DNA from: Granulicella sp.
GTDB taxonomy: Bacteria; Acidobacteriota; Terriglobia; Terriglobales; Acidobacteriaceae
DNA: 9,543 nt
Assembly (NCBI GenBank): GCA_003133205.1
Contig: PKWK01000383.1
Coordinates: 5,141 to 14,683, forward strand
Direction of reading: 5' to 3'
Part shown: positions 1 to 6,346 of the stretch, piece by piece
Numbering within the stretch: the stretch's first letter is position 1
Layout of the letters: every line of letters starts with the position of its first letter
Notes under the pieces: generated by a model
What the model was told of the DNA's origin: nothing
Databases searched by the model: none
What the model saw: only the letters and a program-made list of their open reading frames with translations
Position numbers and translations under genes: made by a program

Positions 1-54
1 TGTCTCCCAAAGCTCCAAAGAATCCATAACTCCAGCGTTTTGAAGATCTTGCAA
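1..54 (-). CDS. Possible 5' end of a gene running off the left edge (very partial)
   Basis: On the minus strand a reading frame stays open from just after a TAA (118-120) to the window edge. In it, a TTG codon at 54-52 is preceded by AAAGGAG (66-60) with a 5-base spacer, a near-ideal ribosome binding site. From there 18 codons read MQDLQNAGVMDSLELWET and continue out of the window. An ATG at 27-25 is an alternative start, but its GGAG lies only 2 bases upstream. The peptide looks protein-like but is too short to assign to a family. The plus strand is also open here in some frames, so this is tentative and rests mainly on the ribosome binding site. Confidence 0.3.
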   Translation of the reverse strand, partial: MQDLQNAGVMDSLELWET

Positions 55-86
55 ATAATCTCCTTTGCTTTCAAGATCTTGCAAAT
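43..86. repeat. 14-bp perfect direct repeat, 30-bp period
   Basis: AAGATCTTGCAAAT occurs at 43-56 and again at 73-86, start to start 30 bp. Each copy contains the 8-bp palindrome AAGATCTT. A degenerate third copy, AAGATTATGCA, lies at 114-124 (9 of 11 bases). The 30-bp period equals 10 codons, so on the minus strand both copies read the peptide LQDL in one frame. The repeat could therefore be a coding duplication or a pair of protein-binding sites on the same face of the helix. The surrounding 130 bases are clearly AT-richer than the neighbouring genes. Confidence 0.6.
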
Positions 87-180
87 TCGATAACCGGTAA
101 GTGGTTTGTTTGGAAGATTATGCACGAATCGATACCCAGGGGGGGACACCATGCCGGACCCAATTCCAGACCTCAGTCGC

Positions 181-220
181 GACCGGCAATCCCACCACGA
201 CCAGGCCCCAACTTCCGGTC
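181..220. repeat. Inverted repeat just downstream of the DUF4252 stop codon
   Basis: GACCGG at 181-186 and CCGGTC at 215-220 can pair across 28 bases, immediately after the minus-strand stop at 222-220. The loop is long and no T-run follows, so it is a poor intrinsic terminator. It may contribute to mRNA 3'-end structure. Confidence 0.2.
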
Positions 221-816
221 TACTTCCCGTCCGGAGCAGGAACCATCACCGCATTCGGATCGACCTTTGGAATGCCAAAGTGTCCGCTCAGGTGGATCAG
301 GTCCAGAGGCCGCAGATCGCCCGCCACCTGCACCAGGTTCAGCTGCTTCGTCGATCGCACCAGCACAGTCACATGGTCGATGTCCGCACCGGTGAAGTGC
401 AGCCAGATGTCCGTAATCGCCGTCCGCGGCTGCGCCATGTTTGCGGGAGTCTGGTTGCCGTCCACCAGGTGCTTCCAGCCTGCCCGGTGGAACGATTGGA
501 TGATCGACGCCATGATTTCGGGCGTGTAGAACGCAGGCTCTTTGTAGTGGTAGGTGTCGAAACTGATGCTGGTCAGCGCCGCCGCGGCCCGGTCCGCATC
601 GAGGCCGCCCTGCTGCAGCACGCCCTGCGCCATCTGCATCATGGAGCGGTCGAACGTGATTCCCGTGTGGGTCGCGGGCTGGTCGGCAAGCGTGCTCAGG
701 CTATCGGAGACGCCGGGCGGAATCTGAACCTCAGGCCCCGCCGCCAGCGCGACGGAGCAAAAGCCCACCGCCAGCAGAGCAACGGCAAACGTGCGCAAGC
801 GCAGAGGAAGGTACAT
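220..816 (-). CDS. Secreted DUF4252 domain-containing protein
   Basis: 198 residues. The start at 816 is preferred because AAGGAG sits 8 bases upstream and the product begins with a signal peptide: MYLPLRLRTF, a hydrophobic stretch to about residue 25, and an ALAA-type cleavage site. The open frame extends upstream to 1134, but that part overlaps the VWA gene and is composition-driven. Residues 30-185 resemble DUF4252. The most diagnostic part is near the C-terminus, where residues 163-185 read VQVAGDLRPLDLIHLSGHFG then IPK, like the family's G-x-(I/L)-x-L-x-x-L-x-x-(H/Q)-FGIP ending. The Cys at residue 20 is not in a good lipobox, so a soluble periplasmic or secreted protein is likelier than a lipoprotein. 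The molecular function of DUF4252 is unknown; such genes are often found near ECF sigma factors. It follows the VWA gene on the same strand with a 139-bp gap that may hold its own promoter. Confidence 0.82.
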   Translation of the reverse strand: MYLPLRLRTFAVALLAVGFCSVALAAGPEVQIPPGVSDSLSTLADQPATHTGITFDRSMMQMAQGVLQQGGLDADRAAAALTSISFDTYHYKEPAFYTPEIMASIIQSFHRAGWKHLVDGNQTPANMAQPRTAITDIWLHFTGADIDHVTVLVRSTKQLNLVQVAGDLRPLDLIHLSGHFGIPKVDPNAVMVPAPDGK

Positions 817-838
817 GGCAGAATCTCCTTCTCTACTT

Positions 839-864
839 GGACACGCTTCCAGCGCAGGAGTTAC
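839..864 (-). promoter_or_regulatory. Weak candidate ECF-type promoter for the DUF4252 gene
   Basis: On the minus strand GTAACT (864-859) is followed after exactly 16 bases by GTCC (842-839), 23 bases before the ATG. The layout matches the divergent sites near the ECF sigma gene (GTAACC, 16 bases, CTCT), and GTC is a common core of ECF -10 elements. The match is short and could be chance. Confidence 0.25.
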
Positions 865-955
865 CCCTGCCAGAACGATTTTTGCCTGGAGCGAAGAAAA
901 GAGGCTGCGACGATCTCCGTCTTTTACGCGAAGCGTCGAGGACGGCACGAAGTGC

Positions 956-2023
956 TTACTCAGCCGCTTTGGGAGCGAAGTATCCGGTGTGCGTCCGCAC
1001 ATGATATTTCGGGTCGATCGCGTGCAGATAAATCGTCCGGAAAGCGCCGTCCTGCTTGAAGTTTGCCGGCCGGTATTCCAGCAGATACTGGCTGCGCAGT
1101 TCTTCTTCGATGCCGTTGAAGCTGCTGCCGACATCCTCGATCCGCGTGGGATAGAACGCTCGCCCGCCGGTCGCTTCCGCGATTGCCTGCAACACGTCGT
1201 CGCCCTTGTCCTTGCTTGGGCTCACATTGGTGCTGATCGCGTATACGATCGTCTCCGCGCGCTGGCATTCCTTGATCGCGTCGGACTCCAGCGCGTGACT
1301 GTAGTTGTCGTCGCCGTCCGAGACCATGATGATCGCCTTGCGCACCACTCCTGCCTCGCGCAGGGTCAGCATCTGGTCCTTGCACGTCGAGTAGAGCGCA
1401 TCGAACAACGCCGTGCCGCCGCCTGGACGCAGCTTCTTGACGCCCTGGTTCAGAAGATCGATGTTGTTGGTGAATCCCTGAGCCAGATCGACCTGGACAT
1501 CGAAGCCCTCGACGAACCCGCGGTCGTTCCGGTGCATCACCTGCAGCAGGAACGTGATCGCCGAGTCCTGCTCGAACGCGAACCGCCCGCGGATCGAGCT
1601 GCTCGTATCCAGCATGATGCCCACGCGCAACGGCAGGTCCTTCTGCGCGTAGAAATGCAGCACCTGTTCCGGAGCCACGCCGTTATCCAGCAGCCCGAAG
1701 CTCGACTGGTTCAGGCCGGTGACGAAGTGGCCCTTCTTGTCGGTCACGGTGAACACCAGATCGACCTCGTTGGACTGCACCTTGAGGACCGGAGTGTCCA
1801 TGTCCTGCACTTGCTGTGTCGCAGCCGGCTGTTTCGCGCCCTGCGCCGCGGGAGCCTTGGGCACAATCACCTGAGGCTGCTGAGACGGCTGAGGTTGCGG
1901 CTGCTGCTGAGGCTGCGGCGCGGAAGGGATCGGCCCCTGCGCGAACGGCGTCGGGGCTGCCAGAGCAATCAAGGAAGCTGCGACCAGCGCAACCATGCGG
2001 GACGTACGGTACAGTTCGTTCAC
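956..2023 (-). CDS. Secreted VWA domain protein (acidobacterial VWFA-related type)
   Basis: 355 residues from the chosen GTG at 2023. There is a signal peptide (RTSRMVALVAASLIALAAPT, then AQG), then a Pro/Gln-rich linker at about residues 31-70. A short beta-rich region with the family-typical LNQSSFGLLDNG follows at about 85-125, and a VWA domain covers about 132-310. The metal-binding MIDAS site is complete: DTSSS at 139-143, Thr204 in GGGTALFDAL and Asp236 in SDGDDN. A divalent-metal, ligand-binding role outside the cytoplasm is therefore plausible; the ligand is unknown. Start choice is uncertain. ATG 1996 lacks a ribosome binding site and would leave the signal peptide without positive charge. 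GTG 2029 and TTG 2041 are also in frame, and TTG 2041 has GGAGAG 8 bases upstream but would overlap the rluD end by 8 bases. All options suggest translational coupling to the upstream pseudouridine synthase gene. Confidence 0.9.
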   Translation of the reverse strand: MNELYRTSRMVALVAASLIALAAPTPFAQGPIPSAPQPQQQPQPQPSQQPQVIVPKAPAAQGAKQPAATQQVQDMDTPVLKVQSNEVDLVFTVTDKKGHFVTGLNQSSFGLLDNGVAPEQVLHFYAQKDLPLRVGIMLDTSSSIRGRFAFEQDSAITFLLQVMHRNDRGFVEGFDVQVDLAQGFTNNIDLLNQGVKKLRPGGGTALFDALYSTCKDQMLTLREAGVVRKAIIMVSDGDDNYSHALESDAIKECQRAETIVYAISTNVSPSKDKGDDVLQAIAEATGGRAFYPTRIEDVGSSFNGIEEELRSQYLLEYRPANFKQDGAFRTIYLHAIDPKYHVRTHTGYFAPKAAE

Positions 2024-2033
2024 TCTCACGATT

Positions 2034-3182
2034 CTACCCAACACGCACACTCTCCGTCCTGAGCCATCGCAGAAACTCCTCAAGTTCCGCCGGCAGCGGA
2101 GCATCGATAGTCAATGCCTTGCCCGTCTGCGGATGCGCGAATTCGAGATGCGCGGCGTGGAGGAAGTTCCGCTCCAGCCCCGCGATCGGCTCCTCAGTTG
2201 GATGCTCGATTTCACCCTTGCGCGCCACCGGCACAATCGCCCGTGGCGCACCGTACAGCGTATCTCCAACAACCGGATGCCCCAGCGACTGCATATGCAC
2301 ACGGATCTGGTGGGTTCGCCCGGTCTCGATCCGAACCTCGACCAGGGTGAACGCGCCATACCGCGTCGCCAGCCGCTCCAGCACCTTGATGTGCGACACG
2401 GCGCTGCGTCCGTCTGGGCGCCGCGTCGTCATCCGCGTCCGCCGGACAAGATCGCGGGCAATCGGCAGGCTCACCGTGACGTTGTCCTTCGCGAGCGTCC
2501 CGTGGACCAGCGCAATATACGTCTTAGCCACGCGCCGCATGGAGAACATCTCGCCCAGCTTGCGATGCGTGACGTCGTCCTTGGCCACCACGATCGCGCC
2601 GCTGGTCTGCTTGTCCAGCCGATGCACGATTCCGGGCCGCAGCTCGCCGCCGACGTCGGACAGCTTCGCCATGTGGTGCAGCAGCGCGTTGACCAGCGTG
2701 CCGCGGTTGCGCGCATCGTCGGTCGATCCAGCGCCCGCGTGGACCATCATCCCCGCTGGCTTGTTCACCACCGCGAGGTACTTGTCCTCGTAGAGGATGT
2801 CCAGCGGAATGTCTTCGGGCACAGCGTGCAACGGCTCGGGATGCGGCTCGCCCTCAATCTCGATCGCCTCGCCGCCATGCAGCTTCAGCTTGCCTTTCGG
2901 GACCGCGCCGTCGACGCGCACCTGCCCGGCCTCGATCAGCATCTGCACGCGCGCCCGGCTGATCTCCGGAATCGCCTGGGCAAGGTAGGCGTCGAGCCGC
3001 ATCCCGTCCGCGGCCGCATCGGCCACAAACGTCCGCACCCCGTCTTCGAGTTCCGTATCTTCGTCGAGATCGAGCACCGGCACGACGACGTCGGGCTCGG
3101 CCTCGACGCCGCGCGTGGCTCTGTACTCGGCCCGCACGGACTTGCGGCGGTGGCCTTTCGGCAGCATGTTTTTAGAAGGCAT
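2034..3182 (-). CDS. rluD: RluA/RluD-family 23S rRNA pseudouridine synthase with S4 domain
   Basis: 382 residues from the ATG at 3182. It isomerises uridine to pseudouridine in RNA; the RluD/RluC branch with an S4 domain acts on 23S rRNA. Visible: an S4 RNA-binding region at about 57-109 (MRLDAYLAQAIPEISRARVQ, then GQVRVDG), then the catalytic domain. The catalytic motif is HRLDKQTSG with Asp190 as nucleophile. LYEDKYLAVVNKPAGMMVH lies near 131-149, and GRTHQIRVH with LGHPVVGDTLYG near 288-310. About 50 residues before the S4 domain are extra, basic first (PKGHRRKSVRAEYRATR) and then acidic (LDLDEDTELEDG); most RluD proteins lack this. A GTG at 3230 would add 16 residues, and an ATG at 3167 would remove 5. 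No start has a strong ribosome binding site. The gene heads the rluD-VWA-DUF4252 run. The family is certain; the choice between RluD and RluC is provisional. Confidence 0.93.
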   Translation of the reverse strand: MPSKNMLPKGHRRKSVRAEYRATRGVEAEPDVVVPVLDLDEDTELEDGVRTFVADAAADGMRLDAYLAQAIPEISRARVQMLIEAGQVRVDGAVPKGKLKLHGGEAIEIEGEPHPEPLHAVPEDIPLDILYEDKYLAVVNKPAGMMVHAGAGSTDDARNRGTLVNALLHHMAKLSDVGGELRPGIVHRLDKQTSGAIVVAKDDVTHRKLGEMFSMRRVAKTYIALVHGTLAKDNVTVSLPIARDLVRRTRMTTRRPDGRSAVSHIKVLERLATRYGAFTLVEVRIETGRTHQIRVHMQSLGHPVVGDTLYGAPRAIVPVARKGEIEHPTEEPIAGLERNFLHAAHLEFAHPQTGKALTIDAPLPAELEEFLRWLRTESVRVG

Positions 3183-3502
3183 CGTCAACACCCGCGCCGA
3201 AAGCGCAAAAGGAAAGAAAAACCGACCCACTGGGCCGTGCGGCGAAGCGCTGGTGAACCCGTCCTAAGACGGCGGTACCTGGCCGTGGTTCATTAGGCGT
3301 TCCGGACTGGCGGACAGCACACCGAACCATATGTACGAGCGAGGTCCCTGTTCAATGATTAAAGGTTCAACCAGCGTTGTTCCCCGCACCTGCTTTGCAG
3401 GCCGGTTTCTAGGTTGGATGCTAACCGCGACTGCCCGGATTGGCAAGCGCACGCCGCGGCAAGACAAATTCCAGCCAATGATGGTAGACGTCGCCTGGCG
3501 CC
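3183..3502. other. Non-coding gap between the protease fusion gene and rluD
   Basis: 320 bp without a convincing gene. It must hold the 3' end of the upstream minus-strand transcript and a promoter for rluD. Small inverted repeats are visible: CCGTC-CTAA-GACGG near 3260-3275, CCTGC-TTT-GCAGG at 3389-3401, and ATTGGC/GCCAAT at 3439-3444 and 3474-3479. None is followed by a T-run on the minus strand, so no clear intrinsic terminator is seen. A 67-codon minus-strand frame (3264-3467) lacks any recognisable feature. Confidence 0.6.
3326..3355 (-). promoter_or_regulatory. rluD: Candidate sigma-70 promoter for rluD
   Basis: On the minus strand TTGAAC (3355-3350) is followed after 18 bases by TATGGT (3331-3326). 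Each hexamer matches the consensus at 4 of 6 positions. It would give a leader of about 135 bases before the ATG at 3182. This is the best candidate seen in the gap, but it is weak. Confidence 0.25.
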
Positions 3503-5614
3503 CTATTGGAGAGCAGCACCGTTGTCGTTGTGAGCGTGGAACCCCTTCTTCGGGTCGTAAACCACATGGATCAGATTGTCGCGGTAATCGATCGAGATCA
3601 CCAGTTCGCGCAGGATCGGAAAGCCGATGATCCCCGACATTTCGGCGCCCACGTTGCGAGACATCCCGCCGGTGTCGAGGATGAGCATGCTGCGCCGCGT
3701 CTGCCTGATCTGCGCGAACGTCATGCCCACATTGCCGACGGCGGGAACCTTGCGCACCACACCGTTTACGCCCTTCAATTGCACGCCGGTGAAGTCCGAA
3801 ACCTGGCCGACCTCCTTCGCTGCCGACGGCGAGAGGATGCTCATCGCTGATCCCGTGTCCAGCAGGAACAACTTGACCGGCGAAGTGTTGACGAGGGTTG
3901 GAACGATGAGCATGTACTGGGAGCGAAAGACCGGCGTCCAGTCCTTCATCTCGGGCGCGATGTAGCGGTCCTTCGCCCTGTCCGCAAAGCTGACCTGGGT
4001 CTGCTGGTCGTCTGTGGTGGAGAGCGAGATGGCCTTCGGCGTCTGCTCGTCGGGAGGCTTCGGCAGCGGTCCAAGCCGCACTTCGCGCCCCGGGTAGTCC
4101 AGCGTGACCAGGTAGTCCTGGAAGACGTCCGGGCCGATCAGGCCGTCCACATCTGCGACTCTATCCAGCATGTTGCCGGGGGCAAGCACCCGCACCATGC
4201 AGTTCCTGAACTCCATCTTGCCGATCTTGATGTCGTCCACGTGACTGACGAACGCATTCGCAAGGCCATCGTCGCCGATGCCTCCGATCTTGATCTGAGC
4301 CTCCGGAACCAGACCAAGGCTCTTGGCCGCCGGAGCGTTCAGCGTAAGGCCGGAGGCGCCGGTATCGATTTCGAGCCGCCTCTTCTTGCCGTTGATCTGC
4401 AGGTCCAGCCCGCCCTCTTCCATATTCTCAATGGACCCGTTGTCCGGGACCGGGACGATCGGCAGCTTAACCTCCTCAATCGGAGACACAAGCTCGCAGC
4501 TTCCTTTCTCGCTGCTCTCGATGCCTTTGATCGCTGCGTTGATTGCATCCTTCTGCTGGTCGGTGATCGATGGGTTGCCGAGCCCCTTCTTCAGGCTGGC
4601 CAATCTCTGCTCCGGGGTCTGCGGCACGGCATGGGTTGAATGCCAGCGGCGCGCGATGTCCGGGTTCTCCGGCGAGAGCCAGTACGCCCGTTCAATCTCG
4701 GTTTGCGATCTCCGGTAATAGCCGGAAAGAGAGAGGAATCGAGCCATATCGTAGCGGGTGGGGCCGCTGCACATATTGAGGCGAAGAGACCGGTTCAGGG
4801 CCATGCCCGCTTCGTCCGTCTCACCGCGGCGGAAGCGCACCTCCGCCAGGGCATCCAGCAAAACCGCATTGTTAGGATGCGCGCTGTCGTACTTGATCGC
4901 CAGTTCAAGCGCTTCAGGCAGCTTGCCCTGCGCGAGCGTCGTGCGCACCAGGCCTGCTATCGCTGCGGTCGAGGTTGGGTCGGCGGTCAGGGCGTCGTTG
5001 TAGAGCCGCTCGGCGTCTGGGAACTTGCGCGCGGCGAGGGCCTTGTCGGCGTCGGTCGGTTTGGTGTGATCGATCGCGCAGCCTGGCACAGCGTACTTCG
5101 CCGAAGCGTCGGGCGCCTGCGAGCTGGCTCCAAGCTTGTTCGTCGCCGCGTCCTTAGCCGCGTCTGCAGCGATCTGTGCCTTGCCCGCAAACCCGAATTT
5201 CACCTCTACGTTCAACTCCACCGCGACCGGCTTGCCGCCCTCCATCGCCGGGTTGAACCTGTACTGCTTCACTGCTTCCACGGCTCTTTCGTCGAGCCCC
5301 ATCCCGATGCCATGCAGCACATGAACGTTCTGGGGAAGGCCGTGCGCGTCCACGATCACGTTCACCAGGACCGTGCCGGTGACCCTCTGGTTGCGCGCAT
5401 CTTCAGTGTATTGCGGCTCGGCGACATGGATTAACACCGGAGCTGAAACTCCGCTGACCGGAGGTTTGGGCTGGCCCGAGGTATTGCCGCTCGCGGTCGT
5501 CCCGCCTCCGGCAGCCGACGGTGCGGCGTCACTCTGCGCATAAATTTTCGATGGAAGAAGAACGGCTGGCGCAAAGAGAAGCGCCGAGACGACTTGCAAC
5601 AGGCCTGCACGCAT
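3503..5614 (-). CDS. Exported TonB C-terminal / TPR / double aspartic protease fusion protein
   Basis: 703 residues. The start at 5614 has GGAG 6 bases upstream and begins a signal peptide (MRAGLLQVVSALLFAPAVLL, cleavage likely after IYAQS). After a low-complexity linker, residues 58-142 form a TonB C-terminal-like domain (PQYTEDARNQRVTGTVLVNV, then AVEAVKQYRFNPA). Residues about 185-330 are helical and TPR-like (ALAARKFPDAERLYNDAL, ALAEVRFRRGETDEAGMALN). Two retropepsin-like halves follow. The first has RLEIDTGASGLTLN (Asp417) and the hydrophobic-hydrophobic-Gly strand GLIGPDVF (491-498). The second has LFLLDTGSAMSIL (Asp586) and GIIGFPIL (661-668). A third DTG (residue 647) sits just before the last motif. 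TonB_C without a transmembrane anchor is common in Acidobacteria as a stand-alone periplasmic module. The natural inference is an exported protease or peptide-binding protein; its substrate is unknown. It is divergent from the hypothetical gene at 5823. Confidence 0.88.
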   Translation of the reverse strand: MRAGLLQVVSALLFAPAVLLPSKIYAQSDAAPSAAGGGTTASGNTSGQPKPPVSGVSAPVLIHVAEPQYTEDARNQRVTGTVLVNVIVDAHGLPQNVHVLHGIGMGLDERAVEAVKQYRFNPAMEGGKPVAVELNVEVKFGFAGKAQIAADAAKDAATNKLGASSQAPDASAKYAVPGCAIDHTKPTDADKALAARKFPDAERLYNDALTADPTSTAAIAGLVRTTLAQGKLPEALELAIKYDSAHPNNAVLLDALAEVRFRRGETDEAGMALNRSLRLNMCSGPTRYDMARFLSLSGYYRRSQTEIERAYWLSPENPDIARRWHSTHAVPQTPEQRLASLKKGLGNPSITDQQKDAINAAIKGIESSEKGSCELVSPIEEVKLPIVPVPDNGSIENMEEGGLDLQINGKKRRLEIDTGASGLTLNAPAAKSLGLVPEAQIKIGGIGDDGLANAFVSHVDDIKIGKMEFRNCMVRVLAPGNMLDRVADVDGLIGPDVFQDYLVTLDYPGREVRLGPLPKPPDEQTPKAISLSTTDDQQTQVSFADRAKDRYIAPEMKDWTPVFRSQYMLIVPTLVNTSPVKLFLLDTGSAMSILSPSAAKEVGQVSDFTGVQLKGVNGVVRKVPAVGNVGMTFAQIRQTRRSMLILDTGGMSRNVGAEMSGIIGFPILRELVISIDYRDNLIHVVYDPKKGFHAHNDNGAALQ

Positions 5615-5822
5615 GGATAGCTCCAACAACCGGCGAAACTCTATATGGGTTGCGGCACCATGATTCACCCGTCCGTGCGAAAACTCAACAGAATAGCGAG
5701 AGCAGTTCACCAGGATTTCCCATCCGGCGCGATGAAGGCTGCTTTAAACCGTTCTCTGCCATCCAACCGAGTACATCCACTTCGCCGCTGCAATGCGAGC
5801 GGATGCAGGAGCAACCTCACGC
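5615..5822. promoter_or_regulatory. Divergent intergenic region (promoters expected)
   Basis: 208 bp between two divergently transcribed genes. On the minus strand a TATAGA lies about 30 bases before the ATG at 5614, but no good -35 is spaced correctly from it. No strong promoter is evident for the plus-strand gene. No TTGTAACC-type site is present, so neither gene looks like an obvious target of the nearby ECF sigma factor. Confidence 0.3.
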
Positions 5823-6329
5823 ATGGCCCAAGAGTGGATCGAGACGCTGGCGCAGGACATCAAGCAGAGCAACCGCGAAGCCGCGCAGGACTACGGCCGC
5901 GCACAACATTACGCAGGCATCGTCTCCACTTTGGGCAAGGAGTTCTTTGTCGCGCTGGCTACTTGCCTGCGGGAGAACGTCGACGCGCTCCGCAGCCAAC
6001 TCCAGGGCGATCCCACCTCCTCCGATACCCAGTTCGAGACCGTTAAGCCAGATGAGGTGAAGATCGCGCGCGCCCGGTTTCCTTGGATCGATGCGCAGCT
6101 TACCCACCGCGACGACACGATTGCGCTGGACTACGCCAAAGGTCTCGGCGCCAAGGCTCTCGGCGTGGCGGGTGACCCTGCGCTCGATCGCAAGACCCGG
6201 ATCTTCGCCTTGCGGGTCGCGGCCGACGACACACTCTTCGTGGAGGACGCGTTTACCGAGCCGCCTCAGCAGTACCGGAAGCCGGAGGACCTGGCCCGGC
6301 ACATTACCGAGATTCTGTTCGGCACGTAG
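5823..6329 (+). CDS. Hypothetical protein, possibly acidobacterial-specific
   Basis: 168 residues from ATG 5823, preceded by AGGAG 11 bases upstream; the ATG at 5793 in the same frame lacks a ribosome binding site. I do not recognise the family. It has no signal peptide or membrane segment, so it is probably cytoplasmic. The first 60 residues look helical and charged (WIETLAQDIKQSNREAAQDY). The second half alternates strand-like segments (KIARARFPWIDAQLTHRDDT, RIFALRVAADDTLFVEDAF) and ends in a helix (PEDLARHITEILFG). Codon composition and the balanced, protein-like sequence support it as real, whereas the opposite-strand frame is Arg/Leu-biased. It is convergent with the ECF sigma gene; only 17 bases separate the two stop codons. 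Confidence 0.75.
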   Translation: MAQEWIETLAQDIKQSNREAAQDYGRAQHYAGIVSTLGKEFFVALATCLRENVDALRSQLQGDPTSSDTQFETVKPDEVKIARARFPWIDAQLTHRDDTIALDYAKGLGAKALGVAGDPALDRKTRIFALRVAADDTLFVEDAFTEPPQQYRKPEDLARHITEILFGT

Positions 6330-6346
6330 GCGAGCAATCTGCGGGG

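Noticed and set aside
106..1059. Long plus-strand open frame opposite the DUF4252 and VWA genes
   Set aside because: Arg/His/Gln-rich translation typical of an antisense frame in GC-rich DNA; the minus-strand genes have signal peptides and recognised domains.
1871..1922. CTGAGGCTG-type near-repeats
   Set aside because: They encode the Pro/Gln-rich linker of the VWA protein; low-complexity coding sequence, not an independent repeat element.
791..2062. 423-codon plus-strand frame opposite the VWA gene
   Set aside because: Antisense shadow; Arg/Leu-rich runs and no motif, while the minus strand encodes a complete MIDAS VWA domain.
1995..3296. 433-codon plus-strand frame opposite rluD
   Set aside because: Antisense shadow; the minus strand carries the catalytic HRLDKQTSG and GRTHQIRVH motifs.
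3264..3467. 67-codon minus-strand frame between rluD and the protease fusion
   Set aside because: No ribosome binding site or motif; more likely intergenic.
4640..5434. 264-codon plus-strand frame opposite the TonB/TPR/protease gene
   Set aside because: Antisense shadow without domain or ribosome binding site.
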